Source: an uncultured Eubacteriaceae bacterium (GTDB taxonomy: Bacteria; Bacillota; Clostridia; Eubacteriales; Eubacteriaceae). From it: 64,000 nt of DNA. The first letter of the stretch is position 1; every line of letters starts with the position of its first letter. The stretch lies in NCBI GenBank assembly GCA_945867155.1, contig CAMBHL010000004.1, forward strand, positions 124,001 to 188,000. Reading direction: 5' to 3'. Below the pieces are notes generated by a model. It searched no databases. It saw only the letters and a program-made list of their open reading frames with translations, and had not been told where the DNA came from. Positions 27,901 through 36,326 of this stretch are shown here, in pieces. Position numbers and translations under genes: made by a program.

Positions 27901-29021
27901 TGGTGGGCTTAATGCGCCACATCGTGCAGTATATCAACGAATCCGGCGGCATGTGCACCCAGGACGAAGTAGCCGACTTGTTTTTAAGCATCAAGTCCGG
28001 TTCGATTCCGCTGATTACCGGCGTCGCCGGCCTTGGAAAAGCCGCCTTCATCAGAGGGTTTGCCGAAGCAGTCGGTGCCAATGATCAGAACGGACGGTTC
28101 AAAATGATTCCCGTGCGTCCCAGCTGGCAGAATGCCGACGGACTGCTGGGCTGCACGGCAGCAGATGGGCATTTTATACCCGGCGCCATGATTGATTTCG
28201 TGGCCGCTGCCGTGGAAAATCCGGATAAGCCTTATTTTCTCCTTCTCGATGAAATGTGCGCCGCGCCGATCGAAAAATACTTTTCAGAAATCCTTTCGAT
28301 CCTCAATACCCGGCGGGTCTCGGAAGGCAGAGTCATCACTGATCCTCTCCTCAACGCCGATATTTTCGGACAGGACGAAGACGCCAGAGCGTATTACGGG
28401 GATTTATTCCTGCCCCAGAATCTCATCATCGTCGGGACGATCAGCAGTGACAGCGGCATCGGGAAGATTTCGCCGCGGCTCATCGAACAAGCAGCGGTCA
28501 TCGAAATGACCTCTCCGGATCTTACGCTGACCGCAGCGCCGCCGGAAGCTTTCAAACCCATTCCGCTGAAAAGCGATTTCTTTGAAAGGGACGTCGCCTC
28601 ACTGTCGCAGATTCAGAACCACCGGAAGACCATCACCGATATGGTGACTTTGCTTAACGTCATCAACGAAATTCTCAAGCGGGCCCAGGCCCAGATCGGC
28701 TTCCGGGTCCGGGATGAAATCTGCCTGTTCTTGTACTACAACGCGGAATACGGTCTCATGGTGCCGGAAAAGGCCATCGACACGGCGATCGCTCAGAAAA
28801 TGCTGCCGCGAATTTCGGGCACGACGGCGGAAATCGAACAGGTGCTCATCGAATTGTTCAAGATCTGCGCCGGCACCCAGGATGATCAGATGATTTATCA
28901 CCCCATTGCGGAAGGCTCCGGCCTCTTCCCGGTCAGCGCCGCGAAGTTAGCTGAAATGGCCGGGTATCTTCAGGTGGACGGTCAGGCGTCGTTCTGGAAA
29001 CTTGGGCCGTTACAATCTTAG
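24912..29021 (+). CDS. Giant McrB-like AAA protein with degenerate ATPase motifs
   Basis: Function unknown. The 1369 residues comprise a basic N-terminus; three copies of GT(V/T)LASGH(T/S)A-(D/E) at about residues 49-61, 106-118 and 147-159; an acidic Ala/Glu/Pro-rich stretch to 280; an unrecognised globular region of about 280-790; a second very acidic linker (790-900); and a C-terminal AAA domain of McrB type (about 980-1369). The AAA domain shows VRPSWQNADGLLGC and YFLLLDEMCAAPIEKYFSE (Walker B D1113-E1114). The Walker A reads GVAGLGKAAF, with Ala1044 where Ser/Thr is usual, and the arginine-finger region reads SPRLIEQAAVIEM in place of an LDR(A/F)-type sequence. No McrC or nuclease gene is adjacent, so restriction is unlikely. 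Confidence 0.7.
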   Translation: MASQREIMEALARMANPEGAENADKYEQIKQEKARKLKQQRQQKRRGGGTVLASGHTADQVSPRPGHLSGSSRTSIPHPVDGGEARVATNLTTTRPSRQVRIRRTGTTLASGHSAEEVTGHALPKAETPAEELPPVRTRRSIFANTGTTLASGHSADEILSGAAEAEPPKPESARPEAPAPQAEPAQDTVVEPIEVEPVTETAAAEPQVQDMPIEDAQIEEAQFEDVTDQAEAPKPAASKTAEPVPDVKPAQAEQDVSDQKELEKPEREAKAPKLSFSEQIKAAGGAIPDALDVEQKAEDLGELWSRLNDYKVRCLSTPEMFSEGAVALPDALIDFFGAQGREKRVMVLFEGREYPSYLESSDGVGGYRFEWSKALSRKFYSMFPQYETFFEGDMDEAKQKKRPYLTIEKLTEDEFAAKLILPSDQGLTRKQLLFDLLGPGKSLANFTDSYDLVFLKSYFENIDNRWRSDVFVVSANVQKFYKDRIAAEHAPDPKSSRNLEGIANVKLDAILDFLMDGPYQFLAEQGLLSTTQDQDHFYFGIDQNLMDEMTMDDRNLIVSLLEQKIDYYFSRLDGPTLQENLTSWVEQYGDYYHRDFRYSFKDVITEGIPGSIEGLKNFNEKRYRIFGFAGDDNWAEVPWVEIVDKQITRFPNTGVSVKYLLNKDSKKLYLALTVGYKTLRSDIEKTEEFDPELDLDEQIDERTAEVLAEKTAEIRSAVHPGTFSMKSGDIDLPDPLYLNGVIFFREYAGVVPGEKIIEADLDEMLDVYNHYLHRCVIGDEKIEVPQPEEMAEAQTETAAFKTDASPADAEAPEPETPASEEAAADLTAELEADLDLDDLDDDDLLDLDEDDEEAETASDAAEAPAESQAEAETVQEEEALEEEGDSHHEAIEEVASEAAISKAMAAAVARKRETAAPAWQAYHHDAPQTAVQVVNTGGLTKADLAAFQKAMVKSQLKVQKMIMRLKAKESQVPEKTPRDRRELHYEEVLQDPPADVVGLMRHIVQYINESGGMCTQDEVADLFLSIKSGSIPLITGVAGLGKAAFIRGFAEAVGANDQNGRFKMIPVRPSWQNADGLLGCTAADGHFIPGAMIDFVAAAVENPDKPYFLLLDEMCAAPIEKYFSEILSILNTRRVSEGRVITDPLLNADIFGQDEDARAYYGDLFLPQNLIIVGTISSDSGIGKISPRLIEQAAVIEMTSPDLTLTAAPPEAFKPIPLKSDFFERDVASLSQIQNHRKTITDMVTLLNVINEILKRAQAQIGFRVRDEICLFLYYNAEYGLMVPEKAIDTAIAQKMLPRISGTTAEIEQVLIELFKICAGTQDDQMIYHPIAEGSGLFPVSAAKLAEMAGYLQVDGQASFWKLGPLQS

Positions 29022-29136
29022 ATTCAGATTAAATTCAGATTTATTTTTTTAAAAAAGCGGAGATTGGTGGATTTCTTAAGAATTGTTCGATAGACTAGAC
29101 ACCGTAATTATTTCTATCATAAAGGAGTTATAACAT

Positions 29137-29553
29137 ATGGAAAAACAGAAAATGGGTTGGCGTTCGGTGACGCTGTACGTTTTGGCAGTGATCTTTCTGG
29201 CCGCTTTCTTCTACGGCATCTTCATTTCGGTCTCACAAATCGCTTCAATGGTCGCCCAGTACAAGGCGATGGGCACAACGGTTCCAAAAAGCTACGTCGT
29301 GCAGCAGATCTGCCTTGGGGTAACCCAGTATGCATTCCCGCCGCTGTTCTTCTCCGTGATGTGCGCCGTGGTTGCCAAAATTTTAAATCATCTGGGTTTA
29401 AGCGGCAGCAGCAAAACACCGAAGAAAGCAGAAACTGCAGAAGCTGCACCAGCTTTTGACGAAAAAGAAGAAGTTTCAGAAAAAGATACGGATGCAGAAC
29501 CTGTTGAAGATAAAGCTTCCGAAGAAAAAGCAGAAGCAAAGACAGAAGAGTGA
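29137..29553 (+). CDS. Small membrane protein with acidic tail
   Basis: Not recognised. The 138-residue protein has two hydrophobic segments (about residues 10-33 and 52-82) and then a 50-residue tail of Glu, Ala and Lys. AAAGGAG lies before the ATG. It follows the giant AAA protein on the same strand after 115 bases and ends at a terminator. Its acidic tail resembles the linkers of that neighbour in composition, so a joint role is possible but unproven. Confidence 0.6.
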   Translation: MEKQKMGWRSVTLYVLAVIFLAAFFYGIFISVSQIASMVAQYKAMGTTVPKSYVVQQICLGVTQYAFPPLFFSVMCAVVAKILNHLGLSGSSKTPKKAETAEAAPAFDEKEEVSEKDTDAEPVEDKASEEKAEAKTEE

Positions 29554-29560
29554 TACATGA

Positions 29561-29599
29561 AAAAAAACCAAAGCCGAAAAATTCGGCTTTGGTTTTTTT
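29561..29599. terminator. Bidirectional terminator
   Basis: AAACCAAAGCCGAA (29565-29578), loop AAA, TTCGGCTTTGGTTT (29582-29595), with A and T runs outside. Shared with the convergent mrnC. Confidence 0.93.
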
Positions 29600-29602
29600 A
29601 GT

Positions 29603-30058
29603 TTAATCGTCAGTCAGTTCAATGGCTCGGGTCATGAGGGCGAGTTCCCGCTCGCGGCTGCCGGTGAGATCGAGATATCCAAACAGCGCTTCCAGGCCGG
29701 TGGCGTAGCGGTAATCCATGACCTCGGCATGTTTAGGCGGCATGCTTTTGGTGTTGCGCCCCCGCCGGACGATGGCCCGCTCTTCGTCAGTGAGCTCCGG
29801 CAGCATGCGGCGGATCGCTTTGGCCTGGGCCGAGGCGCGCACAAAATGGACCGACCGTTTGGTCAGGCGGTCCACCTTGGTGAGCCCTTCGGCGACGAGG
29901 TAGCGGCGGATGTAATCCGAATAAACCACGTCTCCGATATAGGCGAGGGTCAGAGGATTCATTTGCCGGGCTTCCGCTTTGGAATAAGTGCGGATGAGCG
30001 CCGCGGCAATTTCGTCATGGCTGAGCTGTGCGCTGGCTGAACTCATGCTTTGTGCCAT
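29603..30058 (-). CDS. mrnC: Mini-ribonuclease 3
   Basis: A dimeric RNase III domain without the double-stranded-RNA-binding domain; it matures 23S rRNA ends in Bacillus. The 151-residue protein has [19 protein letters not shown] near residue 36 (the E/D-rich signature), [13 protein letters not shown] near residue 100 and [12 protein letters not shown] near residue 120. Two starts are possible, 30058 or 30046, the latter an ATGA overlap with the cysS stop. Co-transcribed after cysS, as in Bacillus. Confidence 0.93.
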   Translation of the reverse strand: MAQSMSSASAQLSHDEIAAALIRTYSKAEARQMNPLTLAYIGDVVYSDYIRRYLVAEGLTKVDRLTKRSVHFVRASAQAKAIRRMLPELTDEERAIVRRGRNTKSMPPKHAEVMDYRYATGLEALFGYLDLTGSRERELALMTRAIELTDD

Positions 30059-31449
30059 TTGACGCCGTCCCGGGTATCTTCAAGGACGATGCCCCGTTTG
30101 GCCAGGTCGTCGCGGATGGCGTCTGCCGTGGCGAAGTCCTTGGCTTTTCTGGCCGCCTGGCGTTTTTCGATGAGGGCTTCGATTTCGTCTTCGAGGCTGC
30201 CTTCTTTTTCTTCTTTGTTTTTCGTCGCCAGCCCTAGCACTTCAGACAGCTGGTTAAAGAGCTTGAGCGCCACTTCCACAGATGCCTTTGACGAATTTTC
30301 ATTGAGGGTGGAGTTGGCGTCCCGGACCAGTTCGAACATGGCGGAAATGGCGTCTGCAGTGTTTAAATCGTCGTTCATGGCGTCAATAAACTGTTTGTTG
30401 TAGGCGTCGAGGTGATCGCACCACGCTTTTTCATCGTCGCTCTGGGCCTTGTCTTCGCAGCGGGTCAAAAGATACTGCATCTGGAATTTCGCCGTGTAGA
30501 GACGTTCCAGAGCATTTTTCGCCTGACTCAGCAGTTCGTCCGAGAAGTTTACCGGGCTTCTGTAGTGGGCCATGAGCATGAACATGCGCACCACTTCGAG
30601 GTCGTATTTCTTGGCGATGTCCCGGACAGTGAAGAAATTGCCCTTGGATTTGGACATTTTTTCGTTGTTGATGTTGATGTAGCCGTTGTGCACCCAGTAG
30701 TGGGCGAAGGTGCAGCCGTTGGCCCCTTCAGACTGGGCGATTTCGTTTTCGTGATGGGGGAAGATCAGATCCTGGCCGCCGCCGTGGATGTCGATGGTCT
30801 TGCCGAGGAATTTGCGGCTCATGGCCGAGCATTCGATGTGCCATCCCGGACGGCCTTTGCCCCAAGGGCTGTCCCAATAGGGTTCGCCAGGCTTCGCCTT
30901 TTTCCAGACCGCGAAGTCCAGGGGGCTTTCTTTTTCGTCGTTGACGTCAATGCGGGCGCCGGCTTCGAGATCTTCGATGTTCTGGCCGGACAGGCAGCCG
31001 TAGCGCGGGAATTTTTCAACCCGGTAATAGACGTTGCCGTCGACGTTGTAGGCAAAGCCCTTGTCGACAAGAGCCTGCACCATGTCGATGATTTCGGGAA
31101 TGGTGTCCGAGACCCGGGGATGCACCGACGCGCGGTGAATGCCCAGGGCGTCCGCATCTTTGAAATATTCTGAGATGTATTTGTCGGCAATTTCCTTGGC
31201 CGTGCAGTTTTCTTCGTGGGCGCGGTTGATGATTTTGTCGTCGACATCCGTAAAATTCTGAACGAAAGTAACGTCGTAGCCGATGTATTCGAGGAAACGG
31301 CGCAGCACGTCAAAGACGATAAAGGGTCTGGCGTTGCCGATGTGGAAATAATTATAAACGGTGGGGCCGCAGGAATACATCCTGACTTTCCCCGGTTCGA
31401 TGGGCACAAAGGTTTCTTTGCGATGCGTCATCGTGTTGTATAATTGCAT
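30043..31449 (-). CDS. cysS: Cysteinyl-tRNA synthetase
   Basis: Charges tRNA-Cys. The 468-residue class I synthetase has the zinc ligand region [10 protein letters not shown] near residue 24, the HIGNARP motif near residue 36, the HIECSAMS segment and [11 protein letters not shown] with further zinc ligands, and [10 protein letters not shown] near residue 265. It heads a two-gene operon with mrnC. The leader is only about 30 bases, so no T-box is present. Confidence 0.97.
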   Translation of the reverse strand: MQLYNTMTHRKETFVPIEPGKVRMYSCGPTVYNYFHIGNARPFIVFDVLRRFLEYIGYDVTFVQNFTDVDDKIINRAHEENCTAKEIADKYISEYFKDADALGIHRASVHPRVSDTIPEIIDMVQALVDKGFAYNVDGNVYYRVEKFPRYGCLSGQNIEDLEAGARIDVNDEKESPLDFAVWKKAKPGEPYWDSPWGKGRPGWHIECSAMSRKFLGKTIDIHGGGQDLIFPHHENEIAQSEGANGCTFAHYWVHNGYININNEKMSKSKGNFFTVRDIAKKYDLEVVRMFMLMAHYRSPVNFSDELLSQAKNALERLYTAKFQMQYLLTRCEDKAQSDDEKAWCDHLDAYNKQFIDAMNDDLNTADAISAMFELVRDANSTLNENSSKASVEVALKLFNQLSEVLGLATKNKEEKEGSLEDEIEALIEKRQAARKAKDFATADAIRDDLAKRGIVLEDTRDGVKWHKA

Positions 31450-31482
31450 AGGGATTCTCCTTTTTCTACTAAAATCGTATCA

Positions 31483-31511
31483 ATTATACCATAGAAGCGT
31501 GGGAGTTTCAC
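31483..31511 (-). promoter_or_regulatory. Promoter of cysS-mrnC
   Basis: On the minus strand GTGAAA (31511-31506), 17 bases, TATAAT (31488-31483), with an upstream TGG that makes an extended -10. Confidence 0.75.
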
Positions 31512-31532
31512 GAAGAAATCAAGACAGGGTGG

Positions 31533-31561
31533 TTTAACTTGCGACAGTAAAGTGTTATAAT
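31533..31561 (+). promoter_or_regulatory. Promoter of yerC and downstream genes
   Basis: TATAAT (31556-31561) preceded by TGT (extended -10), with a weak TTTAAC -35 (31533-31538) at 17 bases. Confidence 0.65.
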
Positions 31562-31611
31562 AATATAGATTTTATGTAGCAAGCGTATCCGCTAGAAACA
31601 GAGGTAATTTC

Positions 31612-31896
31612 ATGGAAAAGGAACGTGATGTGCTGACCCGCGCACTTTTATCCCTTCAGACACCTGAAGAATGCGGCGCGCTCCTCGACGATATGTGTAC
31701 CATTAAGGAAATCGAGGACATGTCCCACAGGTTGATGATCGCCGTTCTTTTGGCAGAAGGCAAGACCTTTATCGACGTCGAAAAGCAGACCGGCGCGAGC
31801 TCTGCGACGATCAGCCGCGTCAACAAGTGTTTAAAGCACGGTTCCGGCTATCGGACCGTCATCAAGCGTATTCTCGATGGCGAGGCCATCAAATAA
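31612..31896 (+). CDS. YerC/YecD-type TrpR-related regulator
   Basis: A small helix-turn-helix protein related to the Trp repressor; its ligand is unknown. The 94 residues have the family layout: EECGALLDDMCTIKEIEDMSHR near residue 20 and the helix-turn-helix TFIDVEKQTGASSATISRVN near residue 55. It begins a co-directional run through alaA, tsaE, ispD and the dehydrogenase-like cluster, with alaA 19 bases behind it. Confidence 0.85.
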   Translation: MEKERDVLTRALLSLQTPEECGALLDDMCTIKEIEDMSHRLMIAVLLAEGKTFIDVEKQTGASSATISRVNKCLKHGSGYRTVIKRILDGEAIK

Positions 31897-31915
31897 TATA
31901 GAAAGAAGTTAGGAA

Positions 31916-33133
31916 ATGAAACAGTTTAAAAAGTCTCATAAGTTGGACAACGTGTGTTATGATATCCGCGGACCGGTGGTTGCCGAAGCGGACCGCATGC
32001 AGCGGGAAGGCATTGACATCATTCAGCTCAACACAGGCAATCCGCCGCATTTTAAAATGAACGCGCCGGACGAAGTCATCCGCGATGTGCGGCTGCACTT
32101 AAAAGATTCAGAAGCCTATTGCAATTCCCAGGGGCTGTTCCCGGCGCGCAAAGCCATCGTGCAGTATTATCAGACCCAGGGCATCATGGGGGTCGATGAA
32201 GACGACATTTATATCGGCAACGGCTCCAGCGAACTGGTCAGCTTCTGCATGTCGGCGCTGCTCGACGACGGCGATGAAGTGCTGATCCCCATGCCGGATT
32301 ACCCGCTGTGGACTGCAGCGGCCACTTTGGCCGGCGGCAAAGCCGTGCACTATCTCTGCGATGAAAAAAGCAATTGGTACCCGGATTTGGACGATATCCG
32401 CGCGAAGGTGAGCGACAGAACCAAGGCGATCGTCGTTATCAACCCGAACAACCCGACTGGTTCTGTTTACCCGAAGGAAATCCTCGAAGGGATCGTCAAG
32501 ATCGCGGAAGAAAACGGCCTGATCATTTTCTCTGATGAAATTTACGATCACATCATCTACGACAATGTGCCCTACACCCATATGGCAAGTCTCACGGATG
32601 AAGTATTAGTCGTCACCTTAAACGGCTTGTCCAAGAGCCACCGGGTGCCGGGATTCCGTGTCGGCTGGATGATGCTGTCCGGCAACAAAGAATGCGCGAA
32701 AGATTACATCGAAGGCATTCACATTCTGTCGACCATGCGTCTGTGCGCCAACGTGCCGGCGCAGTACGCCATCCAGACGTCCTTAGGCGGCTACCAGAGC
32801 ATCCAGGATCTCATCGCACCGGGCGGCCGTCTCTACGAACAGCGCAACATCATCTACGACGGGATCAACTCGATTCCGGGGCTGTCCTGTACGAAGCCGC
32901 AGGGGGCTATGTACGCCTTTGTCAAGATCGACACCCCGTCCTTTAACATCACCGATGACGTGCAGTTCGCCGTCGATCTTCTGAAACAGGAAAAAATCCT
33001 GATCGTTCAGGGCACCGGCTTCAACTGGCCGGAACCGGATCACTTCAGAATCGTGTTCCTGCCGAGCCCGATTCTCCTCGAAGAAACCATTGAACGGCTG
33101 CGCCATTTCATGGCCCATTATATCCAGAAATGA
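31916..33133 (+). CDS. alaA: Alanine-type aminotransferase (AlaA family)
   Basis: A PLP-dependent class I aminotransferase, expected to interconvert pyruvate and alanine with glutamate. The 405-residue protein is close to E. coli AlaA over its whole length as I remember it: KLDNVCYDIRGPV near residue 8, PDYPLWTAA near residue 125, NPNNPTGSVYPKE near residue 180 and the PLP lysine in LNGLSKSHRVPGFRVGW near residue 240. The final segment NWPEPDHFRIVFLP also matches. It overlaps tsaE by 4 bases. Confidence 0.88.
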   Translation: MKQFKKSHKLDNVCYDIRGPVVAEADRMQREGIDIIQLNTGNPPHFKMNAPDEVIRDVRLHLKDSEAYCNSQGLFPARKAIVQYYQTQGIMGVDEDDIYIGNGSSELVSFCMSALLDDGDEVLIPMPDYPLWTAAATLAGGKAVHYLCDEKSNWYPDLDDIRAKVSDRTKAIVVINPNNPTGSVYPKEILEGIVKIAEENGLIIFSDEIYDHIIYDNVPYTHMASLTDEVLVVTLNGLSKSHRVPGFRVGWMMLSGNKECAKDYIEGIHILSTMRLCANVPAQYAIQTSLGGYQSIQDLIAPGGRLYEQRNIIYDGINSIPGLSCTKPQGAMYAFVKIDTPSFNITDDVQFAVDLLKQEKILIVQGTGFNWPEPDHFRIVFLPSPILLEETIERLRHFMAHYIQK

Positions 33134-33606
33134 CGATGAATAAGAGCTGGACAAGCACTTCGCCTGAACAGACCCTGGCCCTCGGCCAAAAGATGGGCGA
33201 AGCGTTAAGAGGCGCCGCCGGTCTCATCTACATGACCGGCGACTTGGGCGCAGGCAAAACGAAACTGACCCAGGGCATCGTCAAAGGGCTCGGTTTTGAC
33301 ACGGAAGTCACCAGCCCGACTTTCGCCCTGATTCATGAATACGGCCCCGAATCCGAAGTGATTCACGCCGATCTGTACCGCCTGGACAGCTACGAAGAAC
33401 TGCAGGAAATCGGCTTTGAGGAGTACCTCGATGACGATCATCTCATTTTGTGTGAATGGCCCGATCTTTTAGAAGACGAAGGGCTCGAACCGATTATTCG
33501 TCTGGATCTCAGACGGGTGGACGGCGAAAGCGAACAAGCTCGGCGCATTACCATGACGTCTGACGACAGCGCCCTTGGAGAAAGGATGGCATCGATTGAA
33601 ATTTAA
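33130..33606 (+). CDS. tsaE: tRNA threonylcarbamoyladenosine ATPase TsaE
   Basis: The ATPase partner of TsaB/TsaD in making t6A at position 37 of ANN-decoding tRNAs. The 158-residue protein has the P-loop TGDLGAGKTKLTQGIVKGLG near residue 37, SPTFALIHEY near residue 62 and the HADLYRLDSYEELQEIGFEEY segment near residue 78. TsaB and TsaD are not beside it. It overlaps alaA and ispD. Confidence 0.95.
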   Translation: MTMNKSWTSTSPEQTLALGQKMGEALRGAAGLIYMTGDLGAGKTKLTQGIVKGLGFDTEVTSPTFALIHEYGPESEVIHADLYRLDSYEELQEIGFEEYLDDDHLILCEWPDLLEDEGLEPIIRLDLRRVDGESEQARRITMTSDDSALGERMASIEI

Positions 33607-34330
33607 GCCGTCGAAATCTGATCCTTTTGTTTCGGTGGTGATTCCCGCGGCCGGCCGCGGCCGGCGCATGGGGATGAAAATCAACAAGCAGTTTTTAAAA
33701 CTGGGGGGCGCGCCGGTCCTGTATTGGACCATCCGGGCTTTTGATCAGTGCGCGGCCGTCGATGAGATTGTCGTCGTGCATCATCCCGACGAAAAGGCCA
33801 CGCTGAATCAGGAGATTCTTTCTCCGTATCCCTTTTCCCACACGATCAAAACGGTTCCTGGCGGCGCCACCCGCAGCGCGTCGGTGTACAAGGGACTTCA
33901 GGGAGTCGATCCCCGGTGCGAAGTCGTTTTGATTCACGACGGGGCGCGGCCGATGATTCAGAATCAGCTGATTTTGGACTGTATCGAAAGCGCGGTGCGC
34001 CACCAGGCAGCCATTGCAGCGGTGCCCGCGAAGAATACCATTAAAACGGTCAAGCCGATCCCGGGCGAGCCGGGGGAGCTGGCCGTCGATCAGACCCTGG
34101 ACCGGAGCACTCTGTACGAAATCCAAACCCCCCAGGCTTTCGACTATCATTTAATTCTAAAGGCCTATCGATGGGCCTTTAAGCATCATATCGAGGCGAC
34201 GGATGACGCGGCCCTTGTGGAAAACATGGGCTGTCCGGTGGCCATTGTTCCCGGAACGTATCAGAATATTAAAATCACAACCGCAGAGGATTTAAAAGTC
34301 GTCGACGGATTTTTGTCCTTTTTTAATTAA
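33596..34330 (+). CDS. ispD: 2-C-methyl-D-erythritol 4-phosphate cytidylyltransferase
   Basis: Third step of the non-mevalonate isoprenoid pathway. The 244-residue protein has the CTP-binding PAAGRGRRMGMKINKQFL near residue 15, HDGARPM near residue 115 and the LYEIQTPQAF segment near residue 175. The TTG start at 33596 follows AAAGGA; a TTG at 33575 is an alternative. Both overlap tsaE. Confidence 0.93.
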   Translation: MKFKPSKSDPFVSVVIPAAGRGRRMGMKINKQFLKLGGAPVLYWTIRAFDQCAAVDEIVVVHHPDEKATLNQEILSPYPFSHTIKTVPGGATRSASVYKGLQGVDPRCEVVLIHDGARPMIQNQLILDCIESAVRHQAAIAAVPAKNTIKTVKPIPGEPGELAVDQTLDRSTLYEIQTPQAFDYHLILKAYRWAFKHHIEATDDAALVENMGCPVAIVPGTYQNIKITTAEDLKVVDGFLSFFN

Positions 34331-34360
34331 TAACCAGTACAAAAGTGGAGGTCGTTCAAT

Positions 34361-35323
34361 ATGAAATATACAGAAGAATTGCTGGCAACGATGTATTATC
34401 GGATGTATCAGGCGCGGTTTTTTGAAGAGGCCCTGAAATCTTCAAGTGTCTCGGAAAAAATCAACGGGGTTTCCCATCTGTCCATCGGTCAGGAAGCGAC
34501 GGCGGTGGGCGCCTGCATGGCCATGAATGAAGATGATAAAATCGTCATGAGTTTCAGAAACCACGCCCAGGCCATCGCTTCCGGCATGGAAATCAAGGGG
34601 ATGATGGCGGAAGTCATGGGCAGGGAATCCGGCATTAACGGCGGGCTGTCCGGCTCGGCCCATCTTTCAGACGCATCGGTTAACAATTTGGGCACCAGTC
34701 CGGCACCGGGTGCGGGGTATCCCATTGCCTGCGGGGCAGCACTCACCCAGCAAAAACAGAAAACGGGTCAGGCGGTGCTCTGCTTTGGCGGGGACGGCAC
34801 ACTGGATGAAGGGCTGTTTGGCGAGTCTTTGAATCTGGCCGCGCTGTGGAAACTCCCCGTTATTTTTGTGATCGAAAACAACTTTTTCAGCGGCGCCACT
34901 GCGATCGAACATCACTTCGCACCGAAATCCGTTGCTGCGCTGGCAGCTGCCTACGGCGTGCCGGCGGTGACCGTCGACGGCAACGATGTGATCGCCGTCC
35001 ACAGCGCCGTCACAAAGGCGAGGGCGAAGGCCGCTTCCGGCGAAGGCCCCTTTGTCGTAGAAGCGCAGACCTACCGCCTGTGCGGTTATGACACCAACGA
35101 TCTTCAGCTTTACCGCAGCGTCGATGAACAGAAAATCTGGCAGCAGCACGATCCCATCAACCTCTTTACGGAAACCTTGATTCAGGACTATCAAATGGAT
35201 CAGTCCGTGCTGGAACAGCTCAAGGAAAATGCGACGCGAAGCGTCAATGACGCACTGGACTACGCAGAAAACGCGTCTGATCCGTCGATGAACGATGCGC
35301 TGACACCGGTCTATGCGAAATAA
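34361..35323 (+). CDS. E1-alpha-like subunit, thiamine diphosphate enzyme
   Basis: Resembles the alpha subunit of acetoin/pyruvate dehydrogenase E1. The 320 residues keep the thiamine diphosphate motif, GGDGTLDEG running to VIENN (about residues 145-175), and the first active-site His in SFRNHAQAIASG. The second active-site His, normally in the GHS-x-x-D segment before the YR turn, is Tyr243 here (CGYDTND). In pyruvate dehydrogenase that His lies on the loop used to meet the lipoyl arm. The gene starts the four-gene cluster 30 bases after ispD. It would normally be called acoA, but its partners make that reaction doubtful. Confidence 0.8.
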   Translation: MKYTEELLATMYYRMYQARFFEEALKSSSVSEKINGVSHLSIGQEATAVGACMAMNEDDKIVMSFRNHAQAIASGMEIKGMMAEVMGRESGINGGLSGSAHLSDASVNNLGTSPAPGAGYPIACGAALTQQKQKTGQAVLCFGGDGTLDEGLFGESLNLAALWKLPVIFVIENNFFSGATAIEHHFAPKSVAALAAAYGVPAVTVDGNDVIAVHSAVTKARAKAASGEGPFVVEAQTYRLCGYDTNDLQLYRSVDEQKIWQQHDPINLFTETLIQDYQMDQSVLEQLKENATRSVNDALDYAENASDPSMNDALTPVYAK

Positions 35324-35339
35324 TAAGGAGGGCCTTAAC

Positions 35340-36326
35340 GTGGAAATTAAAGAATTATCCTTCAAAGAAGCAATGCGCCAGGCACTGCAGGAAGAAATGA
35401 AAGCCGACCCGCAGGTTGTGGTCATGGGACAAGATGTCCGCAAAAACGGCGGCAGCCTTGGCATTACCCTCGGCCTCGAAGAAAAATTCGGCGAAGATCA
35501 GCTGATGGATACCCCGTCGTCAGAACAAGCGGTTGTCGGAACCGCTGCAGGCGCGGCGATGACAGGCCTTCGCCCAGTGGTGGAACTGGGGTCAATGGAT
35601 CAGGCCCTTTTGGCCTTTGGGGAACTCGCTCACGGGGCCGCAAGACCCTTCTATTGGTCCAGAGGCAAAGTTAAGGTGCCAATGACCGTGATCATTCCCA
35701 TCGGCGGCGGCGACAATCCCCAGAACGGCCAGGCGCTGGAAAATCTCTTCGCTCATATTTCAGGACTGAAAGTGGTCGAACCCTCCAACGCGGCCCAGGG
35801 CAAGGGGCTGCTCAAAGCGGCGATCCGCGACGACAATCCAGTGGTCTTTCTCGTGAACCGGGATCTGTTGAACATCAAATCTCAGGTTCCCGTTGAAGAC
35901 AGCTACATTCTGCCTCTCGGCAAATCCTACACCGAACGCAAAGGCGGCAGCGTGACCATTGTGACCTGGGGCGCGGCGCTGGTGTCGGTGCTGGAAGCCG
36001 CGGTGGTGCTGGAACAGGACGGCGTTCGCGCAGAAGTCATCAACCCGATGACCCTCGCGCCTTTGGATATGGACCCGATTTTCCAGTCGGTGAAGAAAAC
36101 CGGCCACCTGCTCATCGTTCACGATGAAAACAAGACCGGCGGCATGGGGGCGGAAATTTCGGCGTCCGTGGCGGAAAGTCCGGTCTTCGATTATCTGGAA
36201 GCGCCGATTTTCAGACTCTGCGGCCTCGACGTGCCGATGCCCTACAGCAAGGGACTTGAAGATGTGATGACCCCGAAGGCTGAAGATGTCATTCAGTCGG
36301 TTTATGATCTGCTGGGGGTCGATTGA
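35340..36326 (+). CDS. E1-beta-like subunit, thiamine diphosphate enzyme
   Basis: Transketolase-like beta subunit. The 328 residues keep the glutamate that activates the cofactor (DTPSSEQAVVG near residue 58) and the FAHISGLKVVEPS segment. In the usual PQHSQSLE motif the histidine, which in E1 enzymes helps lipoyl acylation, is Asn129 (PQNGQALE). The start is GTG 35340 behind AAGGAGGG; an upstream ATG at 35313 lies inside the previous gene. It overlaps the next start by one base (TGATG). Confidence 0.82.
   Translation: MEIKELSFKEAMRQALQEEMKADPQVVVMGQDVRKNGGSLGITLGLEEKFGEDQLMDTPSSEQAVVGTAAGAAMTGLRPVVELGSMDQALLAFGELAHGAARPFYWSRGKVKVPMTVIIPIGGGDNPQNGQALENLFAHISGLKVVEPSNAAQGKGLLKAAIRDDNPVVFLVNRDLLNIKSQVPVEDSYILPLGKSYTERKGGSVTIVTWGAALVSVLEAAVVLEQDGVRAEVINPMTLAPLDMDPIFQSVKKTGHLLIVHDENKTGGMGAEISASVAESPVFDYLEAPIFRLCGLDVPMPYSKGLEDVMTPKAEDVIQSVYDLLGVD

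Noticed and set aside
24912..29021. An McrBC-type restriction system
   Set aside because: No McrC-like nuclease is adjacent, no N-terminal DNA-recognition domain is evident, and ATPase residues are altered.
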